Below are positions 8,970 to 18,030 of a DNA stretch of 64,000 nt, in pieces. The notes under the pieces are model-generated. The model was not told the origin of the DNA. It made no database searches and saw only the letters and a program-made list of their open reading frames with translations. A program made the translations under genes and the position numbers. How positions within the stretch are numbered: the stretch's first letter is position 1; the number at the start of each line of letters is the position of its first letter. The DNA is taken from positions 4,278,001 to 4,342,000 of the forward strand of contig NZ_CP061171.1 of the NCBI RefSeq assembly GCF_014692875.1, in the 5' to 3' direction. This stretch comes from Pedobacter riviphilus. GTDB taxonomy: Bacteria; Bacteroidota; Bacteroidia; Sphingobacteriales; Sphingobacteriaceae.

Positions 8970-10772
8970 ATGAGCAGTTTCGACCATAAAACAGCATTAA
9001 CCGCAATTCCACATAAACCCGGTGTTTACCAATATTGGGATGCTGATGGGAAGCTCATGTATATTGGAAAGGCAAAAGACCTCCGCAACCGCGTGGGTTC
9101 TTATTTTAATAGCGACAGAAACCAGTTTAATGGCAAAACAAGGGTACTGGTATCCAAGATCCGTAAAATTACTTTCACTATTGTTGATACGGAGATTGAT
9201 GCCTGGCTACTCGAAAATAGTTTAATTAAAAAACATCAGCCTAAATTTAACATCAACCTAAAGGACGACAAAACGTATCCCTGGATTATTGTTAAAAATG
9301 AGAATTATCCCCGGATTTACTGGACGAGGAAAGTGATTAAAGATGGCTCTACCTATTTTGGCCCTTATGGTTCTATAGGCATGATGCATACTATTTTGGA
9401 TCTGATTAAGGAAACCTATCCGCTGCGTACCTGCAGTTTGCCCTTAACAGAGAAAAATATAGCCGAAGGAAAATTTAAAGTTTGTTTAGAGTATCAGATC
9501 GGTAACTGCAAGGGGCCTTGTCAAAATTACCAGACCGAAACCGATTACGATAAAAACATAGGTGAGATCAAAGAGATCCTGAATGGTAAAATCGGAAATG
9601 TAATCCGCGAGGTCAAAGGGATTATTAAATCGGCATCAGAAAACCTGAATTTCGAGCTGGCGCATCAATACGCAAGGAGATTGGAAGTACTTGAAAAGTA
9701 CCAGAGCAAATCGACCGTGGTAAATAGCGCCATTACCAATGTGGATGTTGTAAGTATTGCATCAGATGAGCGTTATGCTTTTGTAAATTACCTGAAGGTG
9801 ATGAACGGAACGATTATCCAAACGCAGACTATTGAGGTTAAAAAACAACTGGATGAGAGCGACGATGAGATTTTAACCCTGGCGATGTTAGAGTTCAGAA
9901 CAAAATTCAGCAGTACATCAAAAGAAATTATTGTTCCTTTTGAACCTTCATTGGAAGATGAAAGTTTAAAATTTACAGTACCTAAGCTGGGCGAAAAGAA
10001 AAAACTCTTAGAACTTTCACAGAAAAATGTATTGTTCTTCAAAAAAGAGAAACTAAATCAATACGAAAAGTTAAATCCCGATTTACGCACCAACCGTATT
10101 TTAACGACCATGCAGAAGGACCTGCGTTTAACTCAGCTTCCAAAACATATAGAATGCTTTGATAACTCCAACTTTCAAGGAAAATATCCGGTTTCGGCAA
10201 TAGTTGTCTTTAAAGATGCTAAACCTTCTAAAAAGGACTACCGCCACTTTAATGTGAAAACAGTTGAGGGTCCTAACGATTTTGCTACTATGGAAGAGGC
10301 CGTTTTCCGTCGTTATAGGAGAATGTTAGATGAAAACCAAACCTTACCTCAACTCATTATCATTGATGGCGGTAAAGGGCAGCTTTCGTCGGCTGTGAAG
10401 AGTTTGAAATTATTGGGCATAGAAAACAAAGTTACCGTAATTGGCATTGCTAAACGTTTGGAAGAACTGTTTTATCCAGGTGATTCCTATCCTTTGTATC
10501 TGGATAAAAAATCGGAAACCTTAAAAGTAATACAACAGTTACGTGATGAGGCCCACCGTTTTGGAATTACCTTCCACCGTAAAAAACGCGATCAAGGGAC
10601 ACTTAAAACAGAACTCGAACAGATTGAAGGTATCGGTAAAACTACTGCGGATAAATTGCTAACCCATTTTAAATCGGTTAAAAAGATTAAAGAAGCAACA
10701 GAAAAAGAGCTGGCACAAGTACTGAATAAAAAACAGATAGTTACGCTTCAAGCTTATTTTAGCCAGGAATAA
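8970..10772 (+). CDS. uvrC: Excinuclease ABC subunit C (UvrC)
   Basis: UvrC makes the two incisions around DNA lesions in nucleotide excision repair. The roughly 600-residue protein has a GIY-YIG nuclease at the N-terminus (PGVYQYWDADGKLMYIGKAK). A UVR domain lies near residue 215 (SASENLNFELAHQYARRLE). The RNase H-like nuclease has ECFDNSNFQG and LIIIDGGKGQLSSA, and the C-terminus carries helix-hairpin-helix motifs (IEGIGKTTADKLL). I chose the ATG at 8970; a TTG three codons upstream at 8961 is also in frame. It faces gldN across a shared terminator. Confidence 0.96.
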   Translation: MSSFDHKTALTAIPHKPGVYQYWDADGKLMYIGKAKDLRNRVGSYFNSDRNQFNGKTRVLVSKIRKITFTIVDTEIDAWLLENSLIKKHQPKFNINLKDDKTYPWIIVKNENYPRIYWTRKVIKDGSTYFGPYGSIGMMHTILDLIKETYPLRTCSLPLTEKNIAEGKFKVCLEYQIGNCKGPCQNYQTETDYDKNIGEIKEILNGKIGNVIREVKGIIKSASENLNFELAHQYARRLEVLEKYQSKSTVVNSAITNVDVVSIASDERYAFVNYLKVMNGTIIQTQTIEVKKQLDESDDEILTLAMLEFRTKFSSTSKEIIVPFEPSLEDESLKFTVPKLGEKKKLLELSQKNVLFFKKEKLNQYEKLNPDLRTNRILTTMQKDLRLTQLPKHIECFDNSNFQGKYPVSAIVVFKDAKPSKKDYRHFNVKTVEGPNDFATMEEAVFRRYRRMLDENQTLPQLIIIDGGKGQLSSAVKSLKLLGIENKVTVIGIAKRLEELFYPGDSYPLYLDKKSETLKVIQQLRDEAHRFGITFHRKKRDQGTLKTELEQIEGIGKTTADKLLTHFKSVKKIKEATEKELAQVLNKKQIVTLQAYFSQE

Positions 10773-10838
10773 GAGGAATTAAGATTTCTACTCTGAAGGA
10801 GGTGTTTTGCAAGACCAGGGTAAAAATGACGATATAGC

Positions 10839-10870
10839 AAAAAGGCTCCGACAAAATCGAAGCCTTTTAA
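10839..10870. terminator. Bidirectional terminator between uvrC and gldN
   Basis: Inverted repeat AAAAAGGCT (10839-10847) / AGCCTTTT (10861-10868) with A-rich and T-rich flanks. It lies between two convergent genes and can serve both. Confidence 0.75.
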
Positions 10871-10875
10871 TAAGG

Positions 10876-11790
10876 TTAGTATTCCCAAAGACCTTGTTCG
10901 TAATCAAGAACAGATTTTTTAATCCTTTCTGATTCGTACAACCTTTCTCTAGGATCGGTAATAATATCTCTGATTTTATTGTCTCCAGGATTTGACTCTT
11001 TTACAATATAGCTGCTAAATAAGCGGCGGATAAAGAAATCATCAAAACTCAAAGAAGAAGCATCGTTATTGGTATTAATTAAACGTTTCTTCGTTAAAAT
11101 CTCTCTAGCCTCCGGATAATAAACCCAAAATACCGGTTGCCATTGTTTAGAAACTTCATTGTATTTTAATGGTGCAATACCTACAATACGTGGCTCGAAA
11201 ACAGAGCGTTTGGTATCGAAAATCCAGTCTTCCTTAATTCTGAATTTCAAGAATAACTCTGGGTTAAAATCATTTACTACAGTAGTAACCGTTCCGGTTT
11301 TATTGTTCGAAACCTCTGCTGTTCCCAAAGCCGATTTAGAAGCAGAATCTGCCGACATAGGATTAAGAAAAGCATCATCTTCGTTCAATGCACTATCAAT
11401 TGGCGAGTATGCGGTTAGTTCGTCTTTCTTAATTGCTGCAATTAGTACATCAATTAGTCGCGATTTAGGCGATTTTAAGACTGAGTTAACCGTATCACGT
11501 AAATCAATCTCTCTCCAGATCCGTTTGGCATAAAAAACATCTTCTTCTCTCACATCAGCCAAAGGAACCATCTCAGTACTGTCAATATCCTTACGGGCAT
11601 AGAAACCATCTTTAGGTGGTACCTTAAGCTTCTTTTTAGCTGTTTTAACAGGCGCTTTAACCGTATCTGCCACAGGAGGTGCGGCAACTACTGGTGCAGC
11701 TTTCTTTGGTGCTAACTTGGTTGGCTTTTTTTGTGCAAAAGCAAATGTGGTTAACAAAACTAAAATGGCAATACTTAAAATCCTTTTCAT
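10876..11790 (-). CDS. gldN: Gliding motility / T9SS protein GldN
   Basis: GldN (PorN) is a periplasmic partner of the GldK ring in the type IX secretion system. It has 304 residues with a signal peptide (MKRILSIAILVLLTTFAFAQ). A Lys/Pro/Ala-rich linker follows, then the family domain (DVREEDVFYAKRIWREIDLR; NDFNPELFLKFRIKEDWIFD; PVFWVYYPEAREIL). It is the last gene of the gldK-L-M-N order, seven bases after gldM. Confidence 0.92.
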   Translation of the reverse strand: MKRILSIAILVLLTTFAFAQKKPTKLAPKKAAPVVAAPPVADTVKAPVKTAKKKLKVPPKDGFYARKDIDSTEMVPLADVREEDVFYAKRIWREIDLRDTVNSVLKSPKSRLIDVLIAAIKKDELTAYSPIDSALNEDDAFLNPMSADSASKSALGTAEVSNNKTGTVTTVVNDFNPELFLKFRIKEDWIFDTKRSVFEPRIVGIAPLKYNEVSKQWQPVFWVYYPEAREILTKKRLINTNNDASSLSFDDFFIRRLFSSYIVKESNPGDNKIRDIITDPRERLYESERIKKSVLDYEQGLWEY

Positions 11791-11797
11791 CTTCTTT

Positions 11798-13329
11798 TTA
11801 TTTTACACTAAACGCTAATGAAGGCAAAATTTTCTGACGGCCGTCTGGTCCTACAGAAACAATATCTTCAAAAAACACTCTTGTACCAGGTGTAATCGAG
11901 TTTATTGCACCTTTAACCGCACCAGCGAAACTTCCACCACTACCCGGAATGGTAACAGCATCAGAACGCGGTTTGATAATTGTTAATTTATAACGCAGTA
12001 TTTTAAACTTAACATCGAAAGGGAAATCATCCAGATCGGCTTCAATTTCGGTTTCGCTTTTTAGCTGTACCGAAGCCACATCTCCTCCAGCGCGACCACC
12101 AACTTTAGCTACCGGAGCAGGGATACCTTTCACCCTGAATTTTTGCGAGCCTAAGCTAACGGTTTTGCCAGCATTACTTGCCGATACATTGATGGATACT
12201 TCCTGACCAACCATACTTCCTGGAACATTAACATTATAGTTTCCGTTACCACCAGACATTGAACCCCAGAAATGGAAGCACGAATACTTTCTAACGGGAA
12301 ACCTGCTGCTGATACTGTAAATGGATTAGGAATACCCGCATAAATTACATTCAGTTTTGTTGAAGAAACAGATGCTGACGGTTTTGCAACTTGATAAGTT
12401 TGTGGTTGAGTTTTATATTCCTTTACCTGACCATCAGTTTGGCGAACACGAACCGTACCAACCCATGTAAACTGACCAACACTACTTGTACCACCGGTAT
12501 AAGTTCCTTTACCATCTTTAACGGATAATTTACTTCCATTAACAGTAATATCAGGAGTTGATCTCGAATCGCTGGCTGTTAAAAATACTTCAGCAGTATA
12601 AGGTTGCCCTTGAATTACATAAGAAGTAGGTGCTACTGCAACTGCCGCAAACTGATCCAAATTAACCTGTGCTTTATCCATATTTCCGAATAATTTCTTA
12701 ACCACCTCTGCTTCAGCATTTTTAGTATCTGTTTGCAGTTTTGTTAAAATCGTCATTGCAGCAGTTAATGGCGTGCCCTCACCAAAGTAAGTTTCTTGCC
12801 AGTTTCCTTTTCTTTTTCTTGCAGGATCTTTAGCTTCAAGAGAGAATGAAACATTCGCTCTATCATTTTTGTCTAACAAAGAGATTAATTTTTCGCGTGT
12901 GGCATTAATTCTCTTTTTTAATTCATCTGCTTTTTTTTGATTAATCATGATATTCTGTGCAATATCCTGATTTGATCTATTTACCAAATCTTCAGTTTCT
13001 GGATCAATTCCATCACCTGCCTTGGTAAATTCTTTTTTAATGCTTTCAATATAATTATTTAAGTCATCAGCGGCCTTCTGTGCTTCTTTTGCCTTATCGT
13101 AAATTGGCTGTGCACGGGCTGGCTCTTCTTTCAACTTCGAATTTTCGAAGGCAGAAAATAACTGATTAATGCTTGTATTTACATTGTTTTTAGAAGTATC
13201 CAAACTATCATTGATATTTTTGAATGCATCTAAAATGGTATCTGATACGTTTAAGGCGAGCATGGCCAACAATACCAAATACATGATATTGATCATCCGC
13301 TGCCTTGTTGTTTCTTTTCCGCCTGCCAT
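11798..13329 (-). CDS. gldM: Gliding motility / T9SS motor protein GldM (frameshifted as sequenced)
   Basis: GldM is the periplasmic shaft of the T9SS motor; its N-terminal helix pairs with GldL. The N-terminal part (frame 13329 to 12151) has the single membrane helix MINIMYLVLLAMLALNVSD and the long helical D1 region, and reads in frame to IRASISG. The C-terminal domain is in another frame (stop at 11798; opening SGGNGNYNVNVPGS). The switch is at a run of four C on the plus strand (12265-12268). One extra base there gives IRASISGGSMSGGNGNYNV and a continuous protein of about 510 residues, the normal size. All four gld genes are otherwise intact. I therefore infer a base-call error; a real frameshift would disable T9SS. 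Confidence 0.9.
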
Positions 13330-13371
13330 GTTTGATGTAGCTTTTCCTTTAAAAATTAAAAACTAAACAAA

Positions 13372-14175
13372 TTATACACGTGGGCCGTTCATAGCCGATA
13401 ACATATTGCCATAAATTGCATTAAGCGATGATAGGTTTTTAGCCAACTTATTCACCTCTTCTTTAAACTGTTTCGAATCTTCCATCGATTCGTTAAAGTT
13501 TTGCATGGTTAATGATAAGTTTGAATAGAATTTATTCATCGATTTTAGATGCGCGCTAGAATCTTGCAATTCTAATTCATATACGGCATTTAATGCTGAT
13601 AAATTCTTAGCTAAATTACTAACCTGATCATGGTAGGCCTGAGAATCTACACTGCTCTCGCCCATTGCTTTCAAATTAGCTGTAGCTTTATCAAAAGATG
13701 CACTTAAATTATCGAAACCAGCAGAAGCAGTTTTAATTTTTCCTGTAAATTCGTTGGTTGCTGTAGATGCATCTGCAACATTAGAAATTGTTGCTACTTT
13801 ATCGCCAAAAGTACGCAAACCAGAGCCTAAGCTTTCGATCAATTCAGGACCGATTTTAGCATCTGATAACATTTTATCTAAAGCAGCTGTATTAGATGCT
13901 GTTGCTGCAACTGGTCTTGCTGATGCAGTTGGCAATTCTCCTTTAAAATCTGCTTTTAGTTCAGGATAAACTCTTTCCCAAGCTGGTTCTGGCTCTGGCG
14001 GAAAAAATCCTGTTAAAAAGAATAAAAATGCCTCTACACCAAGACCAAGACCGATCATATAGTTACCCATAATTCCACCAATGTGTAGAATTTTAAATAA
14101 CGCTCCAATAATTACAATACTTGCTCCCCATGAAATCGCTACGTGTAACCAGCCTGGTTGTTTCTTTGCTGCCAT
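13372..14175 (-). CDS. gldL: Gliding motility / T9SS motor protein GldL
   Basis: GldL forms the membrane motor ring that turns proton flow into rotation of GldM. The 267-residue protein starts with two membrane helices (about 10-32 and 36-56). They carry Lys28 (GALFKILHIGG) and Glu48 (GLGVEAFLFF), matching the charged membrane residues known to matter in GldL. The rest is a long cytoplasmic helical region with repeated VSNLAKNLSALNAVYE-type segments. It lies 42 bases before gldM and 40 after gldK. Confidence 0.92.
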   Translation of the reverse strand: MAAKKQPGWLHVAISWGASIVIIGALFKILHIGGIMGNYMIGLGLGVEAFLFFLTGFFPPEPEPAWERVYPELKADFKGELPTASARPVAATASNTAALDKMLSDAKIGPELIESLGSGLRTFGDKVATISNVADASTATNEFTGKIKTASAGFDNLSASFDKATANLKAMGESSVDSQAYHDQVSNLAKNLSALNAVYELELQDSSAHLKSMNKFYSNLSLTMQNFNESMEDSKQFKEEVNKLAKNLSSLNAIYGNMLSAMNGPRV

Positions 14176-14215
14176 AAAATTTTGATGTTTTTCTTTAGTT
14201 TTTAGTTTGTTTGGT

Positions 14216-15541
14216 TTAATGTCTTAAGTCGGTGCCAGGATAAGATGAAACGCATCTGAAACCAATATATGATCTTTGTGTATCCTGATATTCGTATGTT
14301 GATACTGCATTTTGTAGAAAATAGCCAGTATCTTTCCATGAACCGCCTTTTACTACTTTACGCTTTTTGTATTTGCTATCAGTTGCACCGGCATCATAAG
14401 TAAAATTCGGGTTTAAATCATGCAATAATGGGCTTGCACCTTTATTATAAGCCGTTAATGTCCATTCGGAAACATTACCTGCCATGTTGTACAAACCATA
14501 ATCATTAGGGAAATACGACCTTACACCTACTGTATAAATACCACCATCGCTCGAATAATCGCCACGGCCTGGCTTAAAGTTAGCCTGTAAACATCCTTTG
14601 GTATTTCTGATATAAGGACCTCCCCAAGGATATTTGGTTTTGGTATTGCCACCTCTTGCAGCATATTCAAATTCAGTTTCAGCTGGTAGTCTATAATCTG
14701 ATCTAGATCCTGCAGGCAATTTTCTTGCTGTAGCAACACCATCATATAACCTTGTTCTCCAATGCGAGAATGCTTTTGCCTGCTCCCAGCTTACACCAAC
14801 TACAGGATAATCGTCATACGAAGGGTGGTTATAATAACCACGCACCATTGGATCGTTTTGTGAATAAGAATAATCTGTTTTCCATACCATTGTATCAGGA
14901 TAAATAGCAATGGTATAACGATCGATATAATCCTGGCGTTTGCTGTTCGGATCTTTATGTCCGGCAGCAGCTTTCTCCATGTTTAATTCGGCATAAGAGT
15001 ATACGAATTTACGCACGTCAAGTTCTTTTTTCCCCGGAAGTGCATCAAGGCCCGAATAATACATGCCGTCTAACTGGCTTACCTGAGCGGCAGCGGCACC
15101 TTTACCCTTATTTCTCCAGATATTTGCACCATTAGGTCCAACTTTTTTCCAGTCGATGTATTTATCCCCACCAACGGCATTTGCAGCATTTCCCTTTGGT
15201 GTAATCATAAATTGTTGCGGGTTGCCCATCATTCCGATGGCAATCGAATCGCGTACCCAGTTGGTAAACTGGCGGTATTCTGCATTGGAAATCTCGGTCT
15301 GGTCCATAAAGAACGCACTTATCGTAACCATTTTACTTGGCCCATTCTGCGAGAAAGTAATATCTTCATCCGATCCTCCCAGCGGCGTATGCCCTGGTGG
15401 CACATAAACCATTCCTAGTGGGATTCTATCGTTTTTAAATTTTCGGTTATAAGCACCAACCAGCTCACCTTGGCCGCCATGGCCACAGCTTGCTAGCATT
15501 ACAGTTATACCTACAATAGCTAGAAAGTAGATTTTCTTCAT
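14216..15541 (-). CDS. gldK: Gliding motility / T9SS lipoprotein GldK
   Basis: GldK (PorK) is an outer-membrane lipoprotein that forms the periplasmic T9SS ring with GldN. The 441-residue protein has a lipobox (VMLASC, Cys19). Its main domain has the formylglycine-generating-enzyme (SUMF1-like) fold: MVYVPPGHTPLGGSD near the start, YPVVGVSWEQAKAFSHWR in the middle, and NVSEWT and VVKGGSW later. It is the first gene of the gldKLMN operon. Confidence 0.92.
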   Translation of the reverse strand: MKKIYFLAIVGITVMLASCGHGGQGELVGAYNRKFKNDRIPLGMVYVPPGHTPLGGSDEDITFSQNGPSKMVTISAFFMDQTEISNAEYRQFTNWVRDSIAIGMMGNPQQFMITPKGNAANAVGGDKYIDWKKVGPNGANIWRNKGKGAAAAQVSQLDGMYYSGLDALPGKKELDVRKFVYSYAELNMEKAAAGHKDPNSKRQDYIDRYTIAIYPDTMVWKTDYSYSQNDPMVRGYYNHPSYDDYPVVGVSWEQAKAFSHWRTRLYDGVATARKLPAGSRSDYRLPAETEFEYAARGGNTKTKYPWGGPYIRNTKGCLQANFKPGRGDYSSDGGIYTVGVRSYFPNDYGLYNMAGNVSEWTLTAYNKGASPLLHDLNPNFTYDAGATDSKYKKRKVVKGGSWKDTGYFLQNAVSTYEYQDTQRSYIGFRCVSSYPGTDLRH

Positions 15542-15694
15542 ATTTTTATAGTGTGCACAGCACGATTAGGAGCAATTTTATCAAAAATCACTGAAATTAT
15601 CTACAAAAGCAAATATTTTACGTTAAATCATTACTTAAAGGCAATTAAAGTTAGATTAACAATCTTCTAACAACCTTATATTTTGTTCAACAAT

Positions 15695-15730
15695 ATGCGT
15701 AACTCTCTTACTAACAGTAAAGTTACGCAT
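15695..15730. terminator. Perfect 10-bp hairpin between hemD and gldK
   Basis: ATGCGTAACT (15695-15704) and AGTTACGCAT (15721-15730) form a perfect 10-bp stem. It sits just downstream of the hemD stop and upstream of gldK, so it may end the hemD transcript. There is no clear T-tract, so the call is tentative. Confidence 0.35.
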
Positions 15731-15765
15731 TTATTGTATTGACTTAGAATAAATTATTTATCGTA

Positions 15766-16536
15766 TTATTTATTAGATATTTTGATATAATTTTCGATGG
15801 CCATCGTCATCGATGGAACGCCTGGGGTTGGCGCCGCAATATCCACTATCAGATCCATATCGGTACAAGCCTTACTCGTGTTGGTTCCAAAAGCAGCAAT
15901 TCGGGTATTATTTTGTTTAAAGTCGGGGAAGTTTTTAAACAACGACTGGATACTTGACGGGCTAAAAAATGCGATAACATCATAGAATACCTCTGCTAGA
16001 TCAGAAAGATCGCTCACTACTGTTCTAAACAAAACGGCAGGAGTAAAATTATATCCACTTTTTTCCAAAAACTTCATCGTATCTTCGGTAGCCACATCAG
16101 AGCAAGGGTATAAAAACTTCTCGTTTGCATGTTTCTTTAGCACCTCTGCTAAATCTGCTGCAGTTTGCTTACCAAAAAAGATTTTACGCTTCCTATACTG
16201 AATATACTTCTGTAGGTACAAAGCAATGGTCTCAGACAGACAGAAATATTTCAGCTCTGCTGGCACTTCATAACGCATTTCCTCACAGATTCTAAAAAAA
16301 TGATCTGCTGCATTGCGGCTGGTAAAAATTACTGCTGTAAAATCGGCCAGGTTAATCTTATCCTTTCTAAAGTCTCTTGCTGGTACACCTTCAACGTGAA
16401 TAAAAGACCTAAAATCAACTTTTAAATTGTGTTTTTTGGCCAAATCGTAATAAGGAGATTTTTCTGTTTCAGGTTTTGGTAGAGTAACCAAAATACTTTT
16501 TACTTTGCGGATTCTAGAGTCGTTCGTTTCTTGCAT
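15766..16536 (-). CDS. hemD: Uroporphyrinogen-III synthase (HemD-like)
   Basis: This enzyme closes hydroxymethylbilane into uroporphyrinogen III in haem synthesis. The 256-residue protein has the two-domain HemD pattern: ILVTLPKPETEKSPYYDLA at the start, FTAVIFTSRNAADHFF, then FLYPCSDVATED and VIAFFSPSSIQSLF in the second half, and IAAFGTNTSKAC near the end. HemD proteins are poorly conserved, and these motifs fit. It follows the DUF4271 gene by 14 bases; the pair looks co-transcribed. Confidence 0.85.
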   Translation of the reverse strand: MQETNDSRIRKVKSILVTLPKPETEKSPYYDLAKKHNLKVDFRSFIHVEGVPARDFRKDKINLADFTAVIFTSRNAADHFFRICEEMRYEVPAELKYFCLSETIALYLQKYIQYRKRKIFFGKQTAADLAEVLKKHANEKFLYPCSDVATEDTMKFLEKSGYNFTPAVLFRTVVSDLSDLAEVFYDVIAFFSPSSIQSLFKNFPDFKQNNTRIAAFGTNTSKACTDMDLIVDIAAPTPGVPSMTMAIENYIKISNK

Positions 16537-16550
16537 TTTCCTTTTTCCTG

Positions 16551-17528
16551 CTACAGCCCTATCGTTTTAATTAGTATTAGAATAGGGCATATTTCGAGGG
16601 CGCAAAAGTACAAAATTAAATGCATTCTAGAAAACTTATTATTAGAAAGTATTGTAATTCCTGCCCTTAATAATTGAAATGCAAAAATTATGCCTAACAG
16701 TAAGAATGCCAACACGATATATATTGCACCATATTTAAGTGGCGATAGCGCAAAAGCAACAACCAGGGGGATAAATAGCAGTGAAGCATTGAAGTAACTG
16801 AGGTACAATATAGAGATGTATTCGCCCACTGGTTTCTGTACATTAAACAAGTATCCCAAAAAGCGCAAAAGAACCAGTTTTAGAGCATAAAAAACAATTA
16901 TAGTAATGGATATACTGAAAAAAAACTTAAACCCATCTTTAGCCTGATACATATCATTCCACTGCGCAACCAGAAAAAAGAACATTCCAAAAACGAAACC
17001 AAACTGCACAAAAAGCAATAAAAATGGCCACGAACTAAACAGGTTATCTTCTTTGTTAATATTATTCAAAATCCTGTTGCTAAAAAACGATTGAACGATT
17101 GCCGATAATTGCTTAAAAAAAGCATTTTTTAGAATCGCAAAGATGATGAGCATACCAAAAATAAATCCCAGCAAACCAACATTGCCTTTTGGGATTTTTA
17201 TGCCAAGCTGATACGGATTCGCCTTTTTCTTTAGGTGCTGGTATTTCTTTTGCCAAGCCAGTAAATCGAGTTTAGGAAAAAGATATTCCTTTTCAATGGT
17301 ATCGAGCAAAGCCCCCTTATTAATTAAGCTATCAGGAAGCACCCAGGTGTGATGAACAAGCGAATCGGTCGAAAATTTCTGTCTGGCAAGTGTTGCCGAA
17401 TCGGGCCGGGACCTTCGATACTGATATTGATTTACAGCTACGCTATCTGCTTGAACAGGAATTTCTTGTGCCGCTACAAAATGAGCAGACCATACAAACG
17501 CGAACAAGAAGAAAATAAATTTCGGCAT
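16551..17528 (-). CDS. DUF4271 family membrane protein
   Basis: A 325-residue protein with a signal peptide (MPKFIFFLFAFVWSAHFVAAQ), a soluble segment of about 90 residues, then about six to seven membrane helices from residue 115 onward. The hydrophobic region matches my recollection of DUF4271, often found beside hemD in Bacteroidota. Function is unknown. I chose the ATG at 17528; a TTG at 17540 is possible but nearly abuts the promoter box at 17553-17560. Confidence 0.65.
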   Translation of the reverse strand: MPKFIFFLFAFVWSAHFVAAQEIPVQADSVAVNQYQYRRSRPDSATLARQKFSTDSLVHHTWVLPDSLINKGALLDTIEKEYLFPKLDLLAWQKKYQHLKKKANPYQLGIKIPKGNVGLLGFIFGMLIIFAILKNAFFKQLSAIVQSFFSNRILNNINKEDNLFSSWPFLLLFVQFGFVFGMFFFLVAQWNDMYQAKDGFKFFFSISITIIVFYALKLVLLRFLGYLFNVQKPVGEYISILYLSYFNASLLFIPLVVAFALSPLKYGAIYIVLAFLLLGIIFAFQLLRAGITILSNNKFSRMHLILYFCALEICPILILIKTIGL

Positions 17529-17552
17529 GCTGTAAATCAAAACTTAAGGATG

Positions 17553-17560
17553 CAAAAGTA
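17553..17560 (-). promoter_or_regulatory. -7 promoter box for the DUF4271-hemD pair
   Basis: TACTTTTG on the minus strand fits TAnnTTTG and lies 24 bases before the ATG at 17528. Confidence 0.5.
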
Positions 17561-17645
17561 GTTGAATAATCATTGTTTACCTAAAGAAAATAAATGGATT
17601 GATGAATAACTTTAGCAACTATGGAAAAATAGCACGCATTCAATA

Positions 17646-17873
17646 ATGTCCAATTCAAAAAAGAAAACGTCAATATTTGGAATAACAACTGCAACTTCAG
17701 AAAAGTTAGATGAAAGGCGATGGAATAAAACCTTTAGAAGGAACGCAAAAATCCAGATTGCTAAACAGAAAGAGTTTCCGCATAAAATTTCGGCTGTTAC
17801 AAAAGTTTGGGATGGAGATAAAGATGAAAAAAGATATTTAAAAAACTACAGCAGCAAAGAAATGCGAAAGTAA
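17646..17873 (+). CDS. Small basic hypothetical protein
   Basis: A 75-residue, Lys/Arg-rich protein (MSNSKKKTSIFGITTAT; RRWNKTFRRNAKIQIAKQKE) with no signal peptide or membrane segment. It is probably soluble and could bind nucleic acid, but I recognise no family. The ATG and composition look like a real gene, and the space is otherwise free. A palindromic repeat follows. Confidence 0.55.
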   Translation: MSNSKKKTSIFGITTATSEKLDERRWNKTFRRNAKIQIAKQKEFPHKISAVTKVWDGDKDEKRYLKNYSSKEMRK

Positions 17874-17898
17874 TTTCATTCATTTAAGCATTACCGCA

Positions 17899-17950
17899 AG
17901 TAAAGCAATAGCTTTACTTATCAACTAAAAAGTAAAGCTATTACTTTACT
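17899..17950. repeat. Double palindrome AGTAAAGC...GCTTTACT
   Basis: Two hairpins, 17899-17918 (AGTAAAGCAATAGCTTTACT) and 17931-17950 (one mismatch), each have 8-bp arms. They are near-inverted copies of each other, so the pair can also fold as one long stem. They follow the small basic protein gene and may act as its terminator. Confidence 0.5.
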
Positions 17951-18017
17951 ATATTTAAAATAACCTACGCACGCTGGCTAACTCATATTTATAACAATAA
18001 AGAAAATTTAACTTCAC

Positions 18018-18025
18018 TATCTTTG
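18018..18025 (+). promoter_or_regulatory. -7 promoter box abutting the hemW start
   Basis: TATCTTTG fits TAnnTTTG and ends only five bases before the hemW ATG at 18031. The transcript would be leaderless or nearly so. Confidence 0.5.
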
Positions 18026-18030
18026 CTCCA

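Noticed and set aside
11798-13329. Programmed frameshifting in gldM
   Set aside because: No slippery heptamer plus downstream structure was evident, and four other genes show the same type of single-base loss, so sequencing error is simpler.
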